DNA of 7,606 nucleotides from Pseudolysobacter sp. (GTDB lineage: Bacteria > Pseudomonadota > Gammaproteobacteria > Xanthomonadales > Rhodanobacteraceae): NCBI GenBank assembly GCA_025351985.1, contig JANXUW010000160.1, forward strand, positions 1-7,606, given 5' to 3'. The position numbers and the translations under genes are program-made. Numbering within the stretch: the stretch's first letter is position 1; each line of letters opens with the position of its first letter. This document shows, one piece after another, positions 1 through 6,208 of the stretch. A model generated the notes under the pieces. It was not told where the DNA came from. It saw only the letters and a program-made list of their open reading frames with translations, and searched no databases.

Positions 1-1
1 G

Positions 2-1570
2 TTTCGTCCGCTCAAACTCGTTCGTCCGTTTTTCCCGAAGCCGCGCGCCGATGTCGCCGCGATGACGCGCGGCGAACGCCTGCGTCTGGTCTTGACCGAG
101 CTCGGCCCGATCTTCGTCAAGTTCGGCCAGATTCTTTCGACACGCCGCGATCTGCTGCCGCCGGATATCGCCGAGCAACTGGCGTTGCTGCAGGATCAGG
201 TGGCGCCGTTTCCGGGTGCGCAGGCGCAGGCAATGATCGAAGCCGCGCTCGGCAAACCGATCAGCGAATTGTATGCCGCGTTCGATCAGCAGCCGCTCGC
301 TTCGGCCTCGATCGCGCAAGTGCACGCGGCGCGTTTGCACGACGGTCGCGAGGTCGTGATCAAGGTATTGCGGCCGAACATCGCACTGCGTATCGAGCAG
401 GATATCGGCCTGTTGCAGGCGCTCGGCGCGCTGGTGCAACGCTGGCATCCGAATGCCGACAAGGTGCGTCCGCTCGATATCGTCGCCGAGATCGAAGGCA
501 CGCTGCGCAACGAGCTCGACCTGCAGCGCGAGGCCGCGAACGCGAGTGTGCTGCGGCGCAATTTTCTCGACTCCGACGACATGGTCGTGCCCGAGGTTTT
601 TTGGTCACTGAGCCGCGAAAGCGTGCTGACGCTGGAACGCGTGCGCGGCATTCCGACCGACGATCTGCGCGCGCTCGACGCCGCCGGCATCGATCGTATC
701 GCGCTCGCCGAAAAAGGCGTGCGGCTGTTTTACACGCAAGTTTTTCGCGACAATTTTTTTCACGCCGATGCGCATCCGGGCAATATCTGGGTAGACGCGA
801 CACGTACTGCCGATCCACGTTTTATCGCGCTGGATTTCGGCATCATGGGTTCGCTGCCGCGTGCCGATCAGTTTTATCTCGCCGAAAATTTCATGGCGAT
901 GTTCAATCGCGATTATCGTCGTATCGCCGAGCTGCATGTCGAAGCCGGCTGGATGCCATCGCATATTCGCCTCGACGAACTCGAAGCCGGCGTGCGCACG
1001 ATTTGCGAACCGTATTTCACGCGGCCGCTGTCAGAAATTTCGCTCGGTGAAGTCACTTTCAAATTGTTCCAGATGGCGCGGCGCTTCGAGCTCACGCTAC
1101 AGCCGCAACTGATCCTGCTGCAAAAAACCTTGCTGAACATCGAAGGCATGGGCCGCTTGCTGCATCCGCAGATCGATATCTGGGCGACCGCAAAACCGGT
1201 GCTCGAAAAAATCCTGCGCGAGCGTTACAGCTGGCGCGCGACGGCCAAGATGCTGCGCACACGTATTCCGGAATGGATTGCGGGCGCGCCGGAAATGCCG
1301 GGACTGCTGCATGCCGCGTTGAAAAAGTCCGTCGAAGGCCAGCACGATGTACGTATTACTTCGGCGGATTTGCGCGCACTCAGTGCTGCCTCGCGGGCTA
1401 ATCAGCGCGTCCTCATTCCCGCCCTGTTCGGCGCGGCGCTGCTGCTCAGCGCCGCGATATTGTTCGCGTTCGATCAACAGGGTCCGCGCTGGTTCGGCGT
1501 ACCGCTATCGAGCGAGATCGCCGCAGTCATTGCGCTGATCGCGTTCCTGCGCGCACGAGCGCGGAAATGA
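2..1570 (+). CDS. ubiB: UbiB, ABC1/ADCK-family atypical kinase for ubiquinone biosynthesis (5' end outside window)
   Basis: UbiB is a membrane-anchored atypical protein-kinase-like ATPase needed for ubiquinone synthesis, where it supports the Ubi enzyme complex. The frame is open from base 2 with no stop, and the 20 codons before the internal ATG at 62 continue the family N-terminus, so ATG 62 is not the true start; roughly 30 further residues should lie upstream. Numbering from ATG 62, the visible motifs are KFGQ (20-23), the alanine-rich loop ASAS (80-83) that replaces the usual glycine-rich loop, the nucleotide-binding Lys101, HAD and HPGN (234-241) and the metal-binding DFG (258-260). Two hydrophobic C-terminal segments (about 450-470 and 484-496) match the family's membrane anchor. 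The visible 502 residues plus the missing part agree with the roughly 545 residues of E. coli UbiB, which I recall as having DCG rather than DFG. The stop overlaps the truC start by 4 bases. Family assignment is very secure. Confidence 0.96.
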   Translation, partial: FRPLKLVRPFFPKPRADVAAMTRGERLRLVLTELGPIFVKFGQILSTRRDLLPPDIAEQLALLQDQVAPFPGAQAQAMIEAALGKPISELYAAFDQQPLASASIAQVHAARLHDGREVVIKVLRPNIALRIEQDIGLLQALGALVQRWHPNADKVRPLDIVAEIEGTLRNELDLQREAANASVLRRNFLDSDDMVVPEVFWSLSRESVLTLERVRGIPTDDLRALDAAGIDRIALAEKGVRLFYTQVFRDNFFHADAHPGNIWVDATRTADPRFIALDFGIMGSLPRADQFYLAENFMAMFNRDYRRIAELHVEAGWMPSHIRLDELEAGVRTICEPYFTRPLSEISLGEVTFKLFQMARRFELTLQPQLILLQKTLLNIEGMGRLLHPQIDIWATAKPVLEKILRERYSWRATAKMLRTRIPEWIAGAPEMPGLLHAALKKSVEGQHDVRITSADLRALSAASRANQRVLIPALFGAALLLSAAILFAFDQQGPRWFGVPLSSEIAAVIALIAFLRARARK

Positions 1571-2322
1571 CCGCGACGATTCCTGCGAAAGCCGCAGCAT
1601 CACTCGAAATTCTCTACGAAGACGAACACCTGCTCGCGGTCAACAAACCCGCCGGATTGCTCGTGCATCGCAGTGCGATCGCGAGCGATGAAACCGATTT
1701 TCTGGTCGACCGATTGCGCGCGCAACTCGGCAGCAATCCGTTCCTGATTCATCGCCTCGATCGCGCCACCAGCGGTGTGGTGTTGCTCGCGAAAAATCGC
1801 GAGATCGCCGGTGAACTCGGCAAGCAGTTCATGGCGCGCACGGTCGACAAACGTTATCTGGCGGTGGTGCGCGGCTGGCCGGAAGAATCCGGCATCATCG
1901 ATTACCCGCTGCCCGACGTGCGTGATACGAGTCCGCGCAAACCGGCGAGCACGAGTTATCGCCGGCTCGCCACGGTCGAAGTCGCGCTCGAAATGGGACG
2001 GTATCCGCAACAACGTTACGCGCTGATCGAAGCGATGCCGGAAACCGGTCGTTACCGCCAGATCCGCAAACATTGCCACCACATTTCCCATCACATCATC
2101 GGCGATACCAGCCACGGGAGGGGCGATCACAACCGGCTGTTTCGCATTCACTACGCGATGCATCGCATGTTGCTGCATGCGTGGCGGCTCGACTTCACCC
2201 ACCCGGTGCACCTGTCGCCGCTGCAGATCGAAGCGCCGGTCGATGCGAGCTGGCAGAAAATTCTCTATCGCTTTGCATGGAGCGGTGCGCTGCGACATGC
2301 AGCCGATGCCGCGAGCAGCTAG
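1567..2322 (+). CDS. truC: tRNA pseudouridine(65) synthase TruC
   Basis: This RluA/RsuA-superfamily pseudouridine synthase isomerises a uridine in RNA; TruC modifies U65 of certain tRNAs in the cytoplasm. The 251-residue protein starts with about 10 extra residues before the core [24 protein letters not shown]. The catalytic motif HRLDR places the nucleophilic aspartate at residue 65, followed by TSGVVLLAK. The segments [34 protein letters not shown] and the late HPI-like [14 protein letters not shown] follow E. coli TruC closely, which separates it from the larger RluA/C/D enzymes; there is no S4 domain. The ATG at 1567 shares an ATGA with the ubiB stop, indicating translational coupling in one transcript, with a GCGGAA ribosome-site-like run just before it. 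RluA-type rRNA specificity cannot be excluded by eye but is less likely. Confidence 0.92.
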   Translation: MTATIPAKAAASLEILYEDEHLLAVNKPAGLLVHRSAIASDETDFLVDRLRAQLGSNPFLIHRLDRATSGVVLLAKNREIAGELGKQFMARTVDKRYLAVVRGWPEESGIIDYPLPDVRDTSPRKPASTSYRRLATVEVALEMGRYPQQRYALIEAMPETGRYRQIRKHCHHISHHIIGDTSHGRGDHNRLFRIHYAMHRMLLHAWRLDFTHPVHLSPLQIEAPVDASWQKILYRFAWSGALRHAADAASS

Positions 2323-2325
2323 AAT
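2320..2325 (+). promoter_or_regulatory. Possible -10 box (TAGAAT) ahead of yajQ
   Basis: TAGAAT matches five of six positions of the sigma-70 -10 consensus and overlaps the truC stop codon. It lies about 40 bases before the yajQ ATG, a sensible distance for a yajQ-arfB-acyltransferase transcript. No good -35 hexamer is seen 16-18 bases upstream, so this is a weak call and readthrough from truC may suffice. Confidence 0.25.
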
Positions 2326-2364
2326 CGCGACACTTTTATCGCACGAACGTCCCGGATTTTTGTC

Positions 2365-2847
2365 ATGCCTACCTTTGATATCATTTCTGAAATTGATCTG
2401 CACGAACTTGACAACGCGATGACGCAAGCCACGCGCGAGCTGACCACACGTTTCGATTTCAAGGGCACCAAGGCCAAGTTCGAGACCGAGGAAACCGTCA
2501 TCACAATGCACGGCGAGTCCGAATTTCAAGTCAAGCAGATGCTCGATATTCTCAAGCAGCGCCTGACCGCTCGCAGCATCGACATCGCATGTGCCGAAAT
2601 CGCCGATGCGGAAATCAACCTCGCCACGACACGGCAAAAAGTCACGCTCAAGCAAGGCATCGATCAGCCACTGGCGAAGGAAATCATCAAGACCATCAAG
2701 GACAGCGGCCTGAAAGTGCAGACGCAAATCCAGGGCGACAAGCTGCGCGTGACCGGCAAGAAACGCGACGATCTGCAAATGGTGATGGCGCTGCTGCGCG
2801 CATCGAAAATCGAGATGCCACTGCAATACGAAAATTTTCGCGACTGA
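2365..2847 (+). CDS. yajQ: YajQ-family nucleotide / cyclic-di-GMP-binding protein
   Basis: YajQ proteins are small cytoplasmic proteins that bind nucleotides and RNA. In Xanthomonas and Pseudomonas, members have been reported to bind cyclic-di-GMP and act with transcription factors in virulence control. The 160-residue product has the hallmark start MPTFDIISEIDLHELDNA, the RFDFKGT segment, SEFQVKQMLDILKQRL, KQGIDQPLAKEIIKTIKDS, the QIQGDKLRVTGKKRDDLQ stretch and the typical end YENFRD. Length matches E. coli YajQ (about 163), and the two halves correspond to the two ferredoxin-like subdomains of the family. The ATG at 2365 is the family start; the only ribosome-site-like sequence is a weak CGGA about eight bases upstream. 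The arfB start follows the stop by 7 bases, so the two are very likely co-transcribed. Ligand preference cannot be read from the sequence. Confidence 0.95.
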   Translation: MPTFDIISEIDLHELDNAMTQATRELTTRFDFKGTKAKFETEETVITMHGESEFQVKQMLDILKQRLTARSIDIACAEIADAEINLATTRQKVTLKQGIDQPLAKEIIKTIKDSGLKVQTQIQGDKLRVTGKKRDDLQMVMALLRASKIEMPLQYENFRD

Positions 2848-2854
2848 TTGCGCC

Positions 2855-3280
2855 GTGCTCGAAATCAACGCCAGGCTGAGTATTGCCGATACCGAATTGA
2901 CCGAGACGTTCATCCGTTCGTCCGGGCCGGGCGGGCAGAATGTCAACAAGGTGTCGAGCGCGGTCGAGCTGCGTTTTGACGTTGCGCAATCGCCGTCGCT
3001 GCCGGAAACCTTGCGCACACGACTGCTGGCTCGGCGCGATCGTCGCCTGACTGCCGAGGGCGTGCTGGTGATCCAGGCGAATCGGTTTCGCGACCAGAGT
3101 CGCAATCGCGAAGACGCACGCGTACGACTCGCCGAGATCATCCGTGCCGCATTGATCGTGCCGAAAGCGCGTATCGCCACCAAGCCCACGCACGGTTCGA
3201 AAGAACGTCGCCTGACCGGCAAGCGCGTTACGAGTGGAATCAAGAAAACCCGCAGTCGCGGCAGCTGGGATCACGAGTGA
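2855..3280 (+). CDS. arfB: Ribosome-rescue peptidyl-tRNA hydrolase ArfB (YaeJ)
   Basis: ArfB releases the nascent chain from ribosomes stalled on broken mRNAs by hydrolysing peptidyl-tRNA, a backup to tmRNA. The 141-residue protein carries the class I release-factor catalytic motif GGQ (26-28) in the context SSGPGGQNVNK, followed by VSSAVELRFDV and LRTRLLARRDRRLTAEGVLVI. The basic tail (KPTHGSKERRLTGKR... ending in WDHE) corresponds to the tail that ArfB inserts into the empty mRNA entry channel. Lack of stop-codon-recognition domains, and a length equal to E. coli YaeJ (140), exclude a full release factor or a PrfH-type protein. The start is GTG at 2855, chosen because it gives the family's N-terminal length and sits 7 bases after yajQ; no strong Shine-Dalgarno is visible, suggesting coupling to yajQ translation. 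The stop overlaps the next gene's GTG. Confidence 0.95.
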   Translation: MLEINARLSIADTELTETFIRSSGPGGQNVNKVSSAVELRFDVAQSPSLPETLRTRLLARRDRRLTAEGVLVIQANRFRDQSRNREDARVRLAEIIRAALIVPKARIATKPTHGSKERRLTGKRVTSGIKKTRSRGSWDHE

Positions 3281-3870
3281 GCAAACATCTGCCGGATACC
3301 TTGCCGCCGCGCGCGCCGCAATTTGCGCAAACTACTACGCGCCGTTTTTTTCGCTGGCTGCTTGGTGTGTGCGGCTGGAAACTCGTCGGCGAAATTCCGG
3401 ACGTGCCCAAGGTCATCGCGATCGTCGCGCCGCACAGCTCGTGGTGGGATGGCTGGTGGGCGCTGATGTTCATGGTGGCGATGGGTTTCAAGGTTTCCTT
3501 CATCGCCAAGAACGAATTGTTCGTCGGCCCGCTGGGCTGGCTGTTGCGCAAACTCGGCGGACTCGCCACCGATCGCAGCGTGGCAAACGGCACGATCGGC
3601 CAGCTCAGCGCCGAGTTTGCCAGCCGCGATCAATTCTGGGTCGCGCTCGCGCCCGAGGGCACGCGCAAGAAAGTACAAAAGTGGAAAAGTGGATTCTGGC
3701 ACCTCGCACGTGCCACCAACGTGCCGATCGTGATGGTGTCGCTGCATTATCCGGACAAGACGCTCGGCTTCGGTCCGCTGCTCGAAACGACCGATGACCT
3801 CGATGCCGACATGGCGTGCATCCGGACGTATTACGTGCCGTTCCAGGGCAAGCATCGCGGCACGGTTTGA
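3277..3870 (+). CDS. Lysophospholipid (1-acylglycerol-3-phosphate-type) acyltransferase family protein
   Basis: Members of the PlsC/COG0204 family transfer acyl chains to glycerolipid or related acceptors at the inner membrane. The 197-residue product shows the HX4D catalytic motif as HSSWWD (His53, Asp58) and the acceptor-phosphate-binding motif EGTR (127-130) within ALAPEGTRKK, followed by a W/GFWHLA segment and PIVMVSLHYP. A short hydrophobic/amphipathic stretch (FFRWLLGVCGWKLVG, about 24-38) could seat it on the membrane; no full transmembrane helix is evident. It is shorter than PlsC (about 245) and belongs to a compact subgroup, so the acceptor (lysophosphatidate, ornithine lipid or another) cannot be named and no gene symbol is given. 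The GTG start at 3277 overlaps the arfB stop as GTGA, implying translational coupling, although there is no obvious functional link to ribosome rescue. Confidence 0.88.
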   Translation: MSKHLPDTLPPRAPQFAQTTTRRFFRWLLGVCGWKLVGEIPDVPKVIAIVAPHSSWWDGWWALMFMVAMGFKVSFIAKNELFVGPLGWLLRKLGGLATDRSVANGTIGQLSAEFASRDQFWVALAPEGTRKKVQKWKSGFWHLARATNVPIVMVSLHYPDKTLGFGPLLETTDDLDADMACIRTYYVPFQGKHRGTV

Positions 3871-3931
3871 TCCTGCATCGCAACCGTTAAACCTTCCGGC
3901 GTCTCTGTGCATCTGACTGCTCGACACCACC

Positions 3932-3935
3932 GGAG
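3932..3935 (+). promoter_or_regulatory. Shine-Dalgarno GGAG for the exported GSGD-repeat protein
   Basis: GGAG, within CCGGAGAACGAC, ends six bases before the GTG at 3942. It supports that GTG as the start, and the resulting protein begins with a clean signal peptide. The 71-base gap from the acyltransferase gene holds no convincing promoter that I can identify. Confidence 0.6.
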
Positions 3936-3941
3936 AACGAC

Positions 3942-4778
3942 GTGCGCAAATCCCTGCTATTGCTTTCGCTGCTATTTCCCATCGCCGCCTTGGCCAACGA
4001 ATGCCAATTCGAAGCGAGCCGTGATTTTCAGATCGATCCGGCCGGACTGCGCGCGCTGGCAACCGAGCTCGGCTCGTCCGATCTGCAAGCCGAAGGCGTG
4101 GCGGGACTCACGCATATCGAAGTGCATGGCCGCGCTTGCGCTTCCGAACAAGCGTGGTTGGCCGATCTCGATGTGGCGCAGAAACGCGACGGCGATCGTG
4201 TTGTGCTGACGCCAACCCATCCGCAGCGCAACAACACTTTTGGTTTTTTCCACTCCAGTTATGCCTATGTCGATCTGCATGTGCGGATGCCGACCAATCT
4301 GTTGCTGGATATTCACAGCGGCTCCGGCGATGCCGTGGCGCGCGATCTCGCGGCGCTGAATTTCATTGCCGGGTCGGGTGATCTTGCCGCGAAAAATATT
4401 ACCGGGCCGATGCTGGTCAAGGTCAGTTCCGGCGATGTGCAGGCCAGCGATATTGGCGGACTCGAAGTGACGTCGGCGGGTTCCGGCAACATCACCGCGG
4501 GCCAAGTGCACGGCGATATCAAGGTCGGTCACGTCGGCTCGGGCGACCTCGAATTTTCCGATGTCAGCGGCGCCGTGACCGTCGACAAAGTTGGCTCGGG
4601 CAACCTCGGCGCGAATCGTATCAAGGGCGATGTAAGTCTTGGCGCGATCGGTTCGGGCGATGTCCATGTCGATGGCGTCGGCGGCAACTTCAGCGTGGCC
4701 GCGAAAGGCAGCGGTGATATCCATCAGCGTAACGTCAGCGGCCGTGTGGATATACCGCACCGCCGCGACGATCGCTGA
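3942..4778 (+). CDS. Exported GSGD-repeat protein, GIN/DUF2807-like putative beta-helix
   Basis: A 278-residue protein with a signal peptide: MRK, a leucine-rich core and an ALA cleavage site after residue 18. There is no lipobox, so it should be soluble in the periplasm or released. Residues 19-125 form an N-terminal region with the only two cysteines, Cys21 and Cys66, which could form a disulphide. From residue 127 to 272 come eight consecutive units of 17-19 residues, seven opening with GSGD or GSGN and one with SGD, with alternating hydrophobic residues after each. This is the pattern of the GIN/'auto-transporter adhesin head' (DUF2807) or DUF4097-type beta-helix families. No transmembrane anchor, sortase signal or catalytic motif is seen, and function is unknown; a cell-envelope or surface-binding role is a guess. 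The GTG start is supported by GGAG six bases upstream. It may be transcribed separately from the acyltransferase gene 71 bases before it. Confidence 0.85.
   Translation: MRKSLLLLSLLFPIAALANECQFEASRDFQIDPAGLRALATELGSSDLQAEGVAGLTHIEVHGRACASEQAWLADLDVAQKRDGDRVVLTPTHPQRNNTFGFFHSSYAYVDLHVRMPTNLLLDIHSGSGDAVARDLAALNFIAGSGDLAAKNITGPMLVKVSSGDVQASDIGGLEVTSAGSGNITAGQVHGDIKVGHVGSGDLEFSDVSGAVTVDKVGSGNLGANRIKGDVSLGAIGSGDVHVDGVGGNFSVAAKGSGDIHQRNVSGRVDIPHRRDDR
4317..4757 (+). repeat. Eight in-frame GSGD/GSGN coding repeats
   Basis: The units begin at protein residues 127, 144, 163, 180, 199, 218, 237 and 256 of the exported protein. Four consecutive units (180-255) are exactly 19 residues; the first, third and last are 17. 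The GSGD codons vary (ggctccggcgat, ggctcgggcgac, ggttcgggcgat), so the repeat is conserved at protein level and diverged at DNA level. That argues for an old structural repeat and not a recent tandem expansion. Confidence 0.8.
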
Positions 4779-4813
4779 GATTCGTCATGCACATGAACCT
4801 GTTCAATATCTGT

Positions 4814-4980
4814 AGCGAGCGGCCCTCAGCGAGGTGAAGAGGCCGCTCTCGCGCATCCTGCGCTCGCGGCACTTGCACATCCATGTACCGCGCAGACGAG
4901 GGCATGGATGCCCGAGGTAGAGCAATTCAGGAGCAATTGCCGAAAGCGGAGCATACTTTTGGTATGTGAGCATTTCGAGC
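4814..4980. repeat. Hairpin-rich intergenic element, possible dispersed (REP/MITE-like) repeat
   Basis: The gap 4779-5027 between two converging genes has no convincing gene but holds a cluster of inverted repeats. These are GCGAG+CGGCC against GGCCG...CTCGC (4815-4852); CATCCATG against CATGGATG (4878-4885 and 4903-4910); GGGCAT-GG-ATGCCC (4900-4913); GCAATT against AATTGC (4922-4927 and 4935-4940); and CATAC-TTTTG-GTATG (4952-4966). CATGGATG and GGGCAT/ATGCCC overlap, so two alternative folds compete. No T-tract follows any stem on either strand, so none is a standard Rho-independent terminator. The pattern resembles dispersed intergenic repeats that I associate with Xanthomonadales genomes; that identity is from memory, and one copy in one window cannot prove it. 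Confidence 0.45.
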
Positions 4981-5027
4981 AGCGCGTGAACCTCGATCAG
5001 GGTCGCGCAGTAAGATATTGGATAGGT

Positions 5028-6059
5028 TCAACGTTCCGAGTGGCCCGCCTCATAGTAGTCCCGCTGTGAGAACAGCGCCGGGCGAATGAGGTTGATGAAT
5101 GCGTGCGCCTGCGGGCTCAGGTACTTGCCCTTGCGGATCACCACGCCGTAACTGCGCTGCGGAAAATACTGTTTCATGTTACGCACTGCGAGCCGGTCGT
5201 TGGGCGTCAGGCAAATGCCGGTGACGATGGAAATGCCCAGGCCCATCGCCACGTACTGCTTGATCACGTCCCAGCCGCCGACTTCGATGGCAACATGGAA
5301 CGGCACCTTGCGCTGTTGGAAAATCAGGTCGACCAGCCGATACGTGGTGAGTCGGCGCGGCGGCAGGATCAAACCGTACGGACTAAGGTCTTCGAGCTTC
5401 ACATCGGCCTTGTTCGCGAGCACATGATCCTCCGGCATGATCAGCATCGGGTCGAAGTGATACACCGATTCGTAGGCCAGATCGTTCGGCACATCGATCA
5501 TCGAGCCGACCGCAAAATCGACCTCATCCGAACGCAACAACGCGAGACCATCCTTGCCGGTGACATTGTGCAATTGCAGGCGCACGGTCGGATGTTGCGC
5601 GCGAAATGCCTGCACTAGCGCGGGCAGCAGATACTGGATGGTCGATGCACCTGCGGCGATGTTCAGCTCACCCGCATCGAGGCCTTTCAACCGACTCAGA
5701 AATTCGCTTTCGAGACCTTCCAGGCCGTCGATCATCGGCAGCGCCAGATCGTACAGCGCCTGACCGGCGCGCGTGAGTTGCACACGGCGGCGTGTGCGTT
5801 CGAGCAGACGCATGCCGAGTTCTTTTTCGAGCGCACCGAGCTGCAGGCTGATCGATGGCTGACTCAGGAACAGCGCTTCGGCCGCGCGGGACAAGGTGCC
5901 GAGTTTTACGGTGTAGCAGAACGCACGCAGTTGCTTGAGGCGATTGCCCTTGTAGTAGAAACGTTCGGGTGCGGCTGGCGTATCCGCGGTATTTTTGCGC
6001 GGCCGCCCGCGTGCCGCAGCCTTGCCGACCGGCGGCGGTGTGGATTTACCTTTGTCCAT
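5028..6059 (-). CDS. LysR-type transcriptional regulator with N-terminal AT-hook-like extension, divergent from aceB
   Basis: A 343-residue LysR-family DNA-binding regulator. Residues about 41-100 form the winged helix-turn-helix (LKQLRAFCYTVKLGTLSRAA, SQPSISLQLGALEKELG, LLERTRRRVQLTRAGQALY). Residues about 130-335 form the periplasmic-binding-protein-like effector domain, with GELNIAAGAST, VDFAVGS and a CysB/Cbl-like YVAMGLGISIVTG segment. Typical LysR proteins are about 300 residues; the excess is a basic, proline/alanine-rich extension of some 40 residues carrying RGRPRK (17-22), the core of an AT-hook minor-groove-binding motif. The ATG (6057-6059) is the first possible one and keeps the motif; no clear Shine-Dalgarno precedes it, because the expected place is taken by a palindrome. 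It is transcribed away from aceB, the usual arrangement for a LysR regulator and its target, so control of the glyoxylate bypass is inferred. The effector is unknown. Confidence 0.93.
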   Translation of the reverse strand: MDKGKSTPPPVGKAAARGRPRKNTADTPAAPERFYYKGNRLKQLRAFCYTVKLGTLSRAAEALFLSQPSISLQLGALEKELGMRLLERTRRRVQLTRAGQALYDLALPMIDGLEGLESEFLSRLKGLDAGELNIAAGASTIQYLLPALVQAFRAQHPTVRLQLHNVTGKDGLALLRSDEVDFAVGSMIDVPNDLAYESVYHFDPMLIMPEDHVLANKADVKLEDLSPYGLILPPRRLTTYRLVDLIFQQRKVPFHVAIEVGGWDVIKQYVAMGLGISIVTGICLTPNDRLAVRNMKQYFPQRSYGVVIRKGKYLSPQAHAFINLIRPALFSQRDYYEAGHSER

Positions 6060-6062
6060 AAT

Positions 6063-6078
6063 TCAAACGGTCGTTTGA
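6063..6078. promoter_or_regulatory. Perfect 16-base palindrome TCAAACGGTCGTTTGA next to the LysR start
   Basis: Two 7-base arms (TCAAACG and CGTTTGA) flank a GT centre. The element ends three bases from the regulator's start codon, in its 5' leader, and its right end merges with a TTGACA hexamer (6075-6080). It may be an operator for autoregulation or for another repressor, or an RNA hairpin covering the ribosome site. It lacks the T-N11-A spacing expected of a classic LysR box. Confidence 0.45.
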
Positions 6079-6112
6079 CATGCGCTTCCCAATCAAGCAC
6101 TTGGCCTATGTA

Positions 6113-6155
6113 TTAACAAAACCAATGAAATGTATTGAAACATTTGTTTTGTCAA
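6113..6155. promoter_or_regulatory. AT-rich nested dyad in the lysR-aceB intergenic region, probable regulator site
   Basis: The outer arms are TTAACAAAAC (6113-6122) and GTTTTGTCAA (6146-6155), complementary at nine of ten positions. Inside lie AAATGT (6128-6133) and ACATTT (6140-6145), perfectly complementary around ATTGAA. The two dyads are centred about 2.5 bases apart. Bases 6106-6155 contain only 12 G or C in 50, in a GC-rich window. Position between divergent genes and symmetry suggest binding by the adjacent dimeric or tetrameric LysR protein; this is inference. Confidence 0.5.
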
Positions 6156-6178
6156 ACCGCCAGCAACACGCCTAGTCT
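6149..6178 (+). promoter_or_regulatory. Candidate sigma-70 promoter for aceB
   Basis: TTGTCA (6149-6154) matches five of six -35 positions, and TAGTCT (6173-6178) is a weak -10 after an 18-base spacer. Transcription would begin near 6185, giving a leader of about 24 bases with the GGAG site. The -35 overlaps the right arm of the dyad, so a bound regulator would sit beside or on RNA polymerase. The weak -10 would fit an activator-dependent promoter. Confidence 0.3.
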
Positions 6179-6198
6179 GCTGCGATGCAACCATAAGT

Positions 6199-6202
6199 GG
6201 AG
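6199..6202 (+). promoter_or_regulatory. Shine-Dalgarno GGAG for aceB
   Basis: GGAG lies six bases before the ATG at 6209 and fixes that ATG as the start; the encoded N-terminus has the length expected for malate synthase A. Confidence 0.65.
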
Positions 6203-6208
6203 TTTGGC

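Noticed and set aside
62..64. ATG at 62 as the ubiB start
   Set aside because: The frame is open to the window edge and the upstream codons match the UbiB family N-terminus, which is about 50 residues longer than a start here would give.
1600..3243. A 547-codon open frame on the - strand across truC, yajQ and arfB
   Set aside because: It is antisense to three well-recognised genes, its translation is low-complexity and Arg/Ala/His-rich with no family resemblance, and long antisense frames are expected in GC-rich DNA.
3271..4062. A 263-codon - strand frame opposite the acyltransferase gene and the start of the GSGD-repeat gene
   Set aside because: It overlaps the acyltransferase motifs and the next gene's signal peptide in antisense, with no recognisable domain.
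4317..4757. Regular spacing of GSGD codons as a CRISPR-like or recent tandem DNA repeat
   Set aside because: The periodicity is in the protein; the DNA between the motifs is unrelated and the repeat stays in frame within one gene.
4952..4966. CATAC-TTTTG-GTATG stem as a Rho-independent terminator
   Set aside because: The stem is only 5 bp, AT-containing, and has no T-tract after it on either strand.
4883..4969. 28-codon frame ATG 4883 to TGA 4969 as a small gene
   Set aside because: There is no Shine-Dalgarno, and it runs through several inverted repeats that explain the sequence better as a structured or repetitive element.
4988..5029. GAACCT/AGGTTC inverted repeat at the end of the LysR gene as its terminator
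   Set aside because: The arms are six bases with a 30-base loop and no T-tract; this could easily arise by chance.
6075..6080. TTGACA as the aceB -35 box
   Set aside because: At 16-18 bases downstream there is no acceptable -10; the AT-rich TATGTA/TATTAA stretch is 27 or more bases away.
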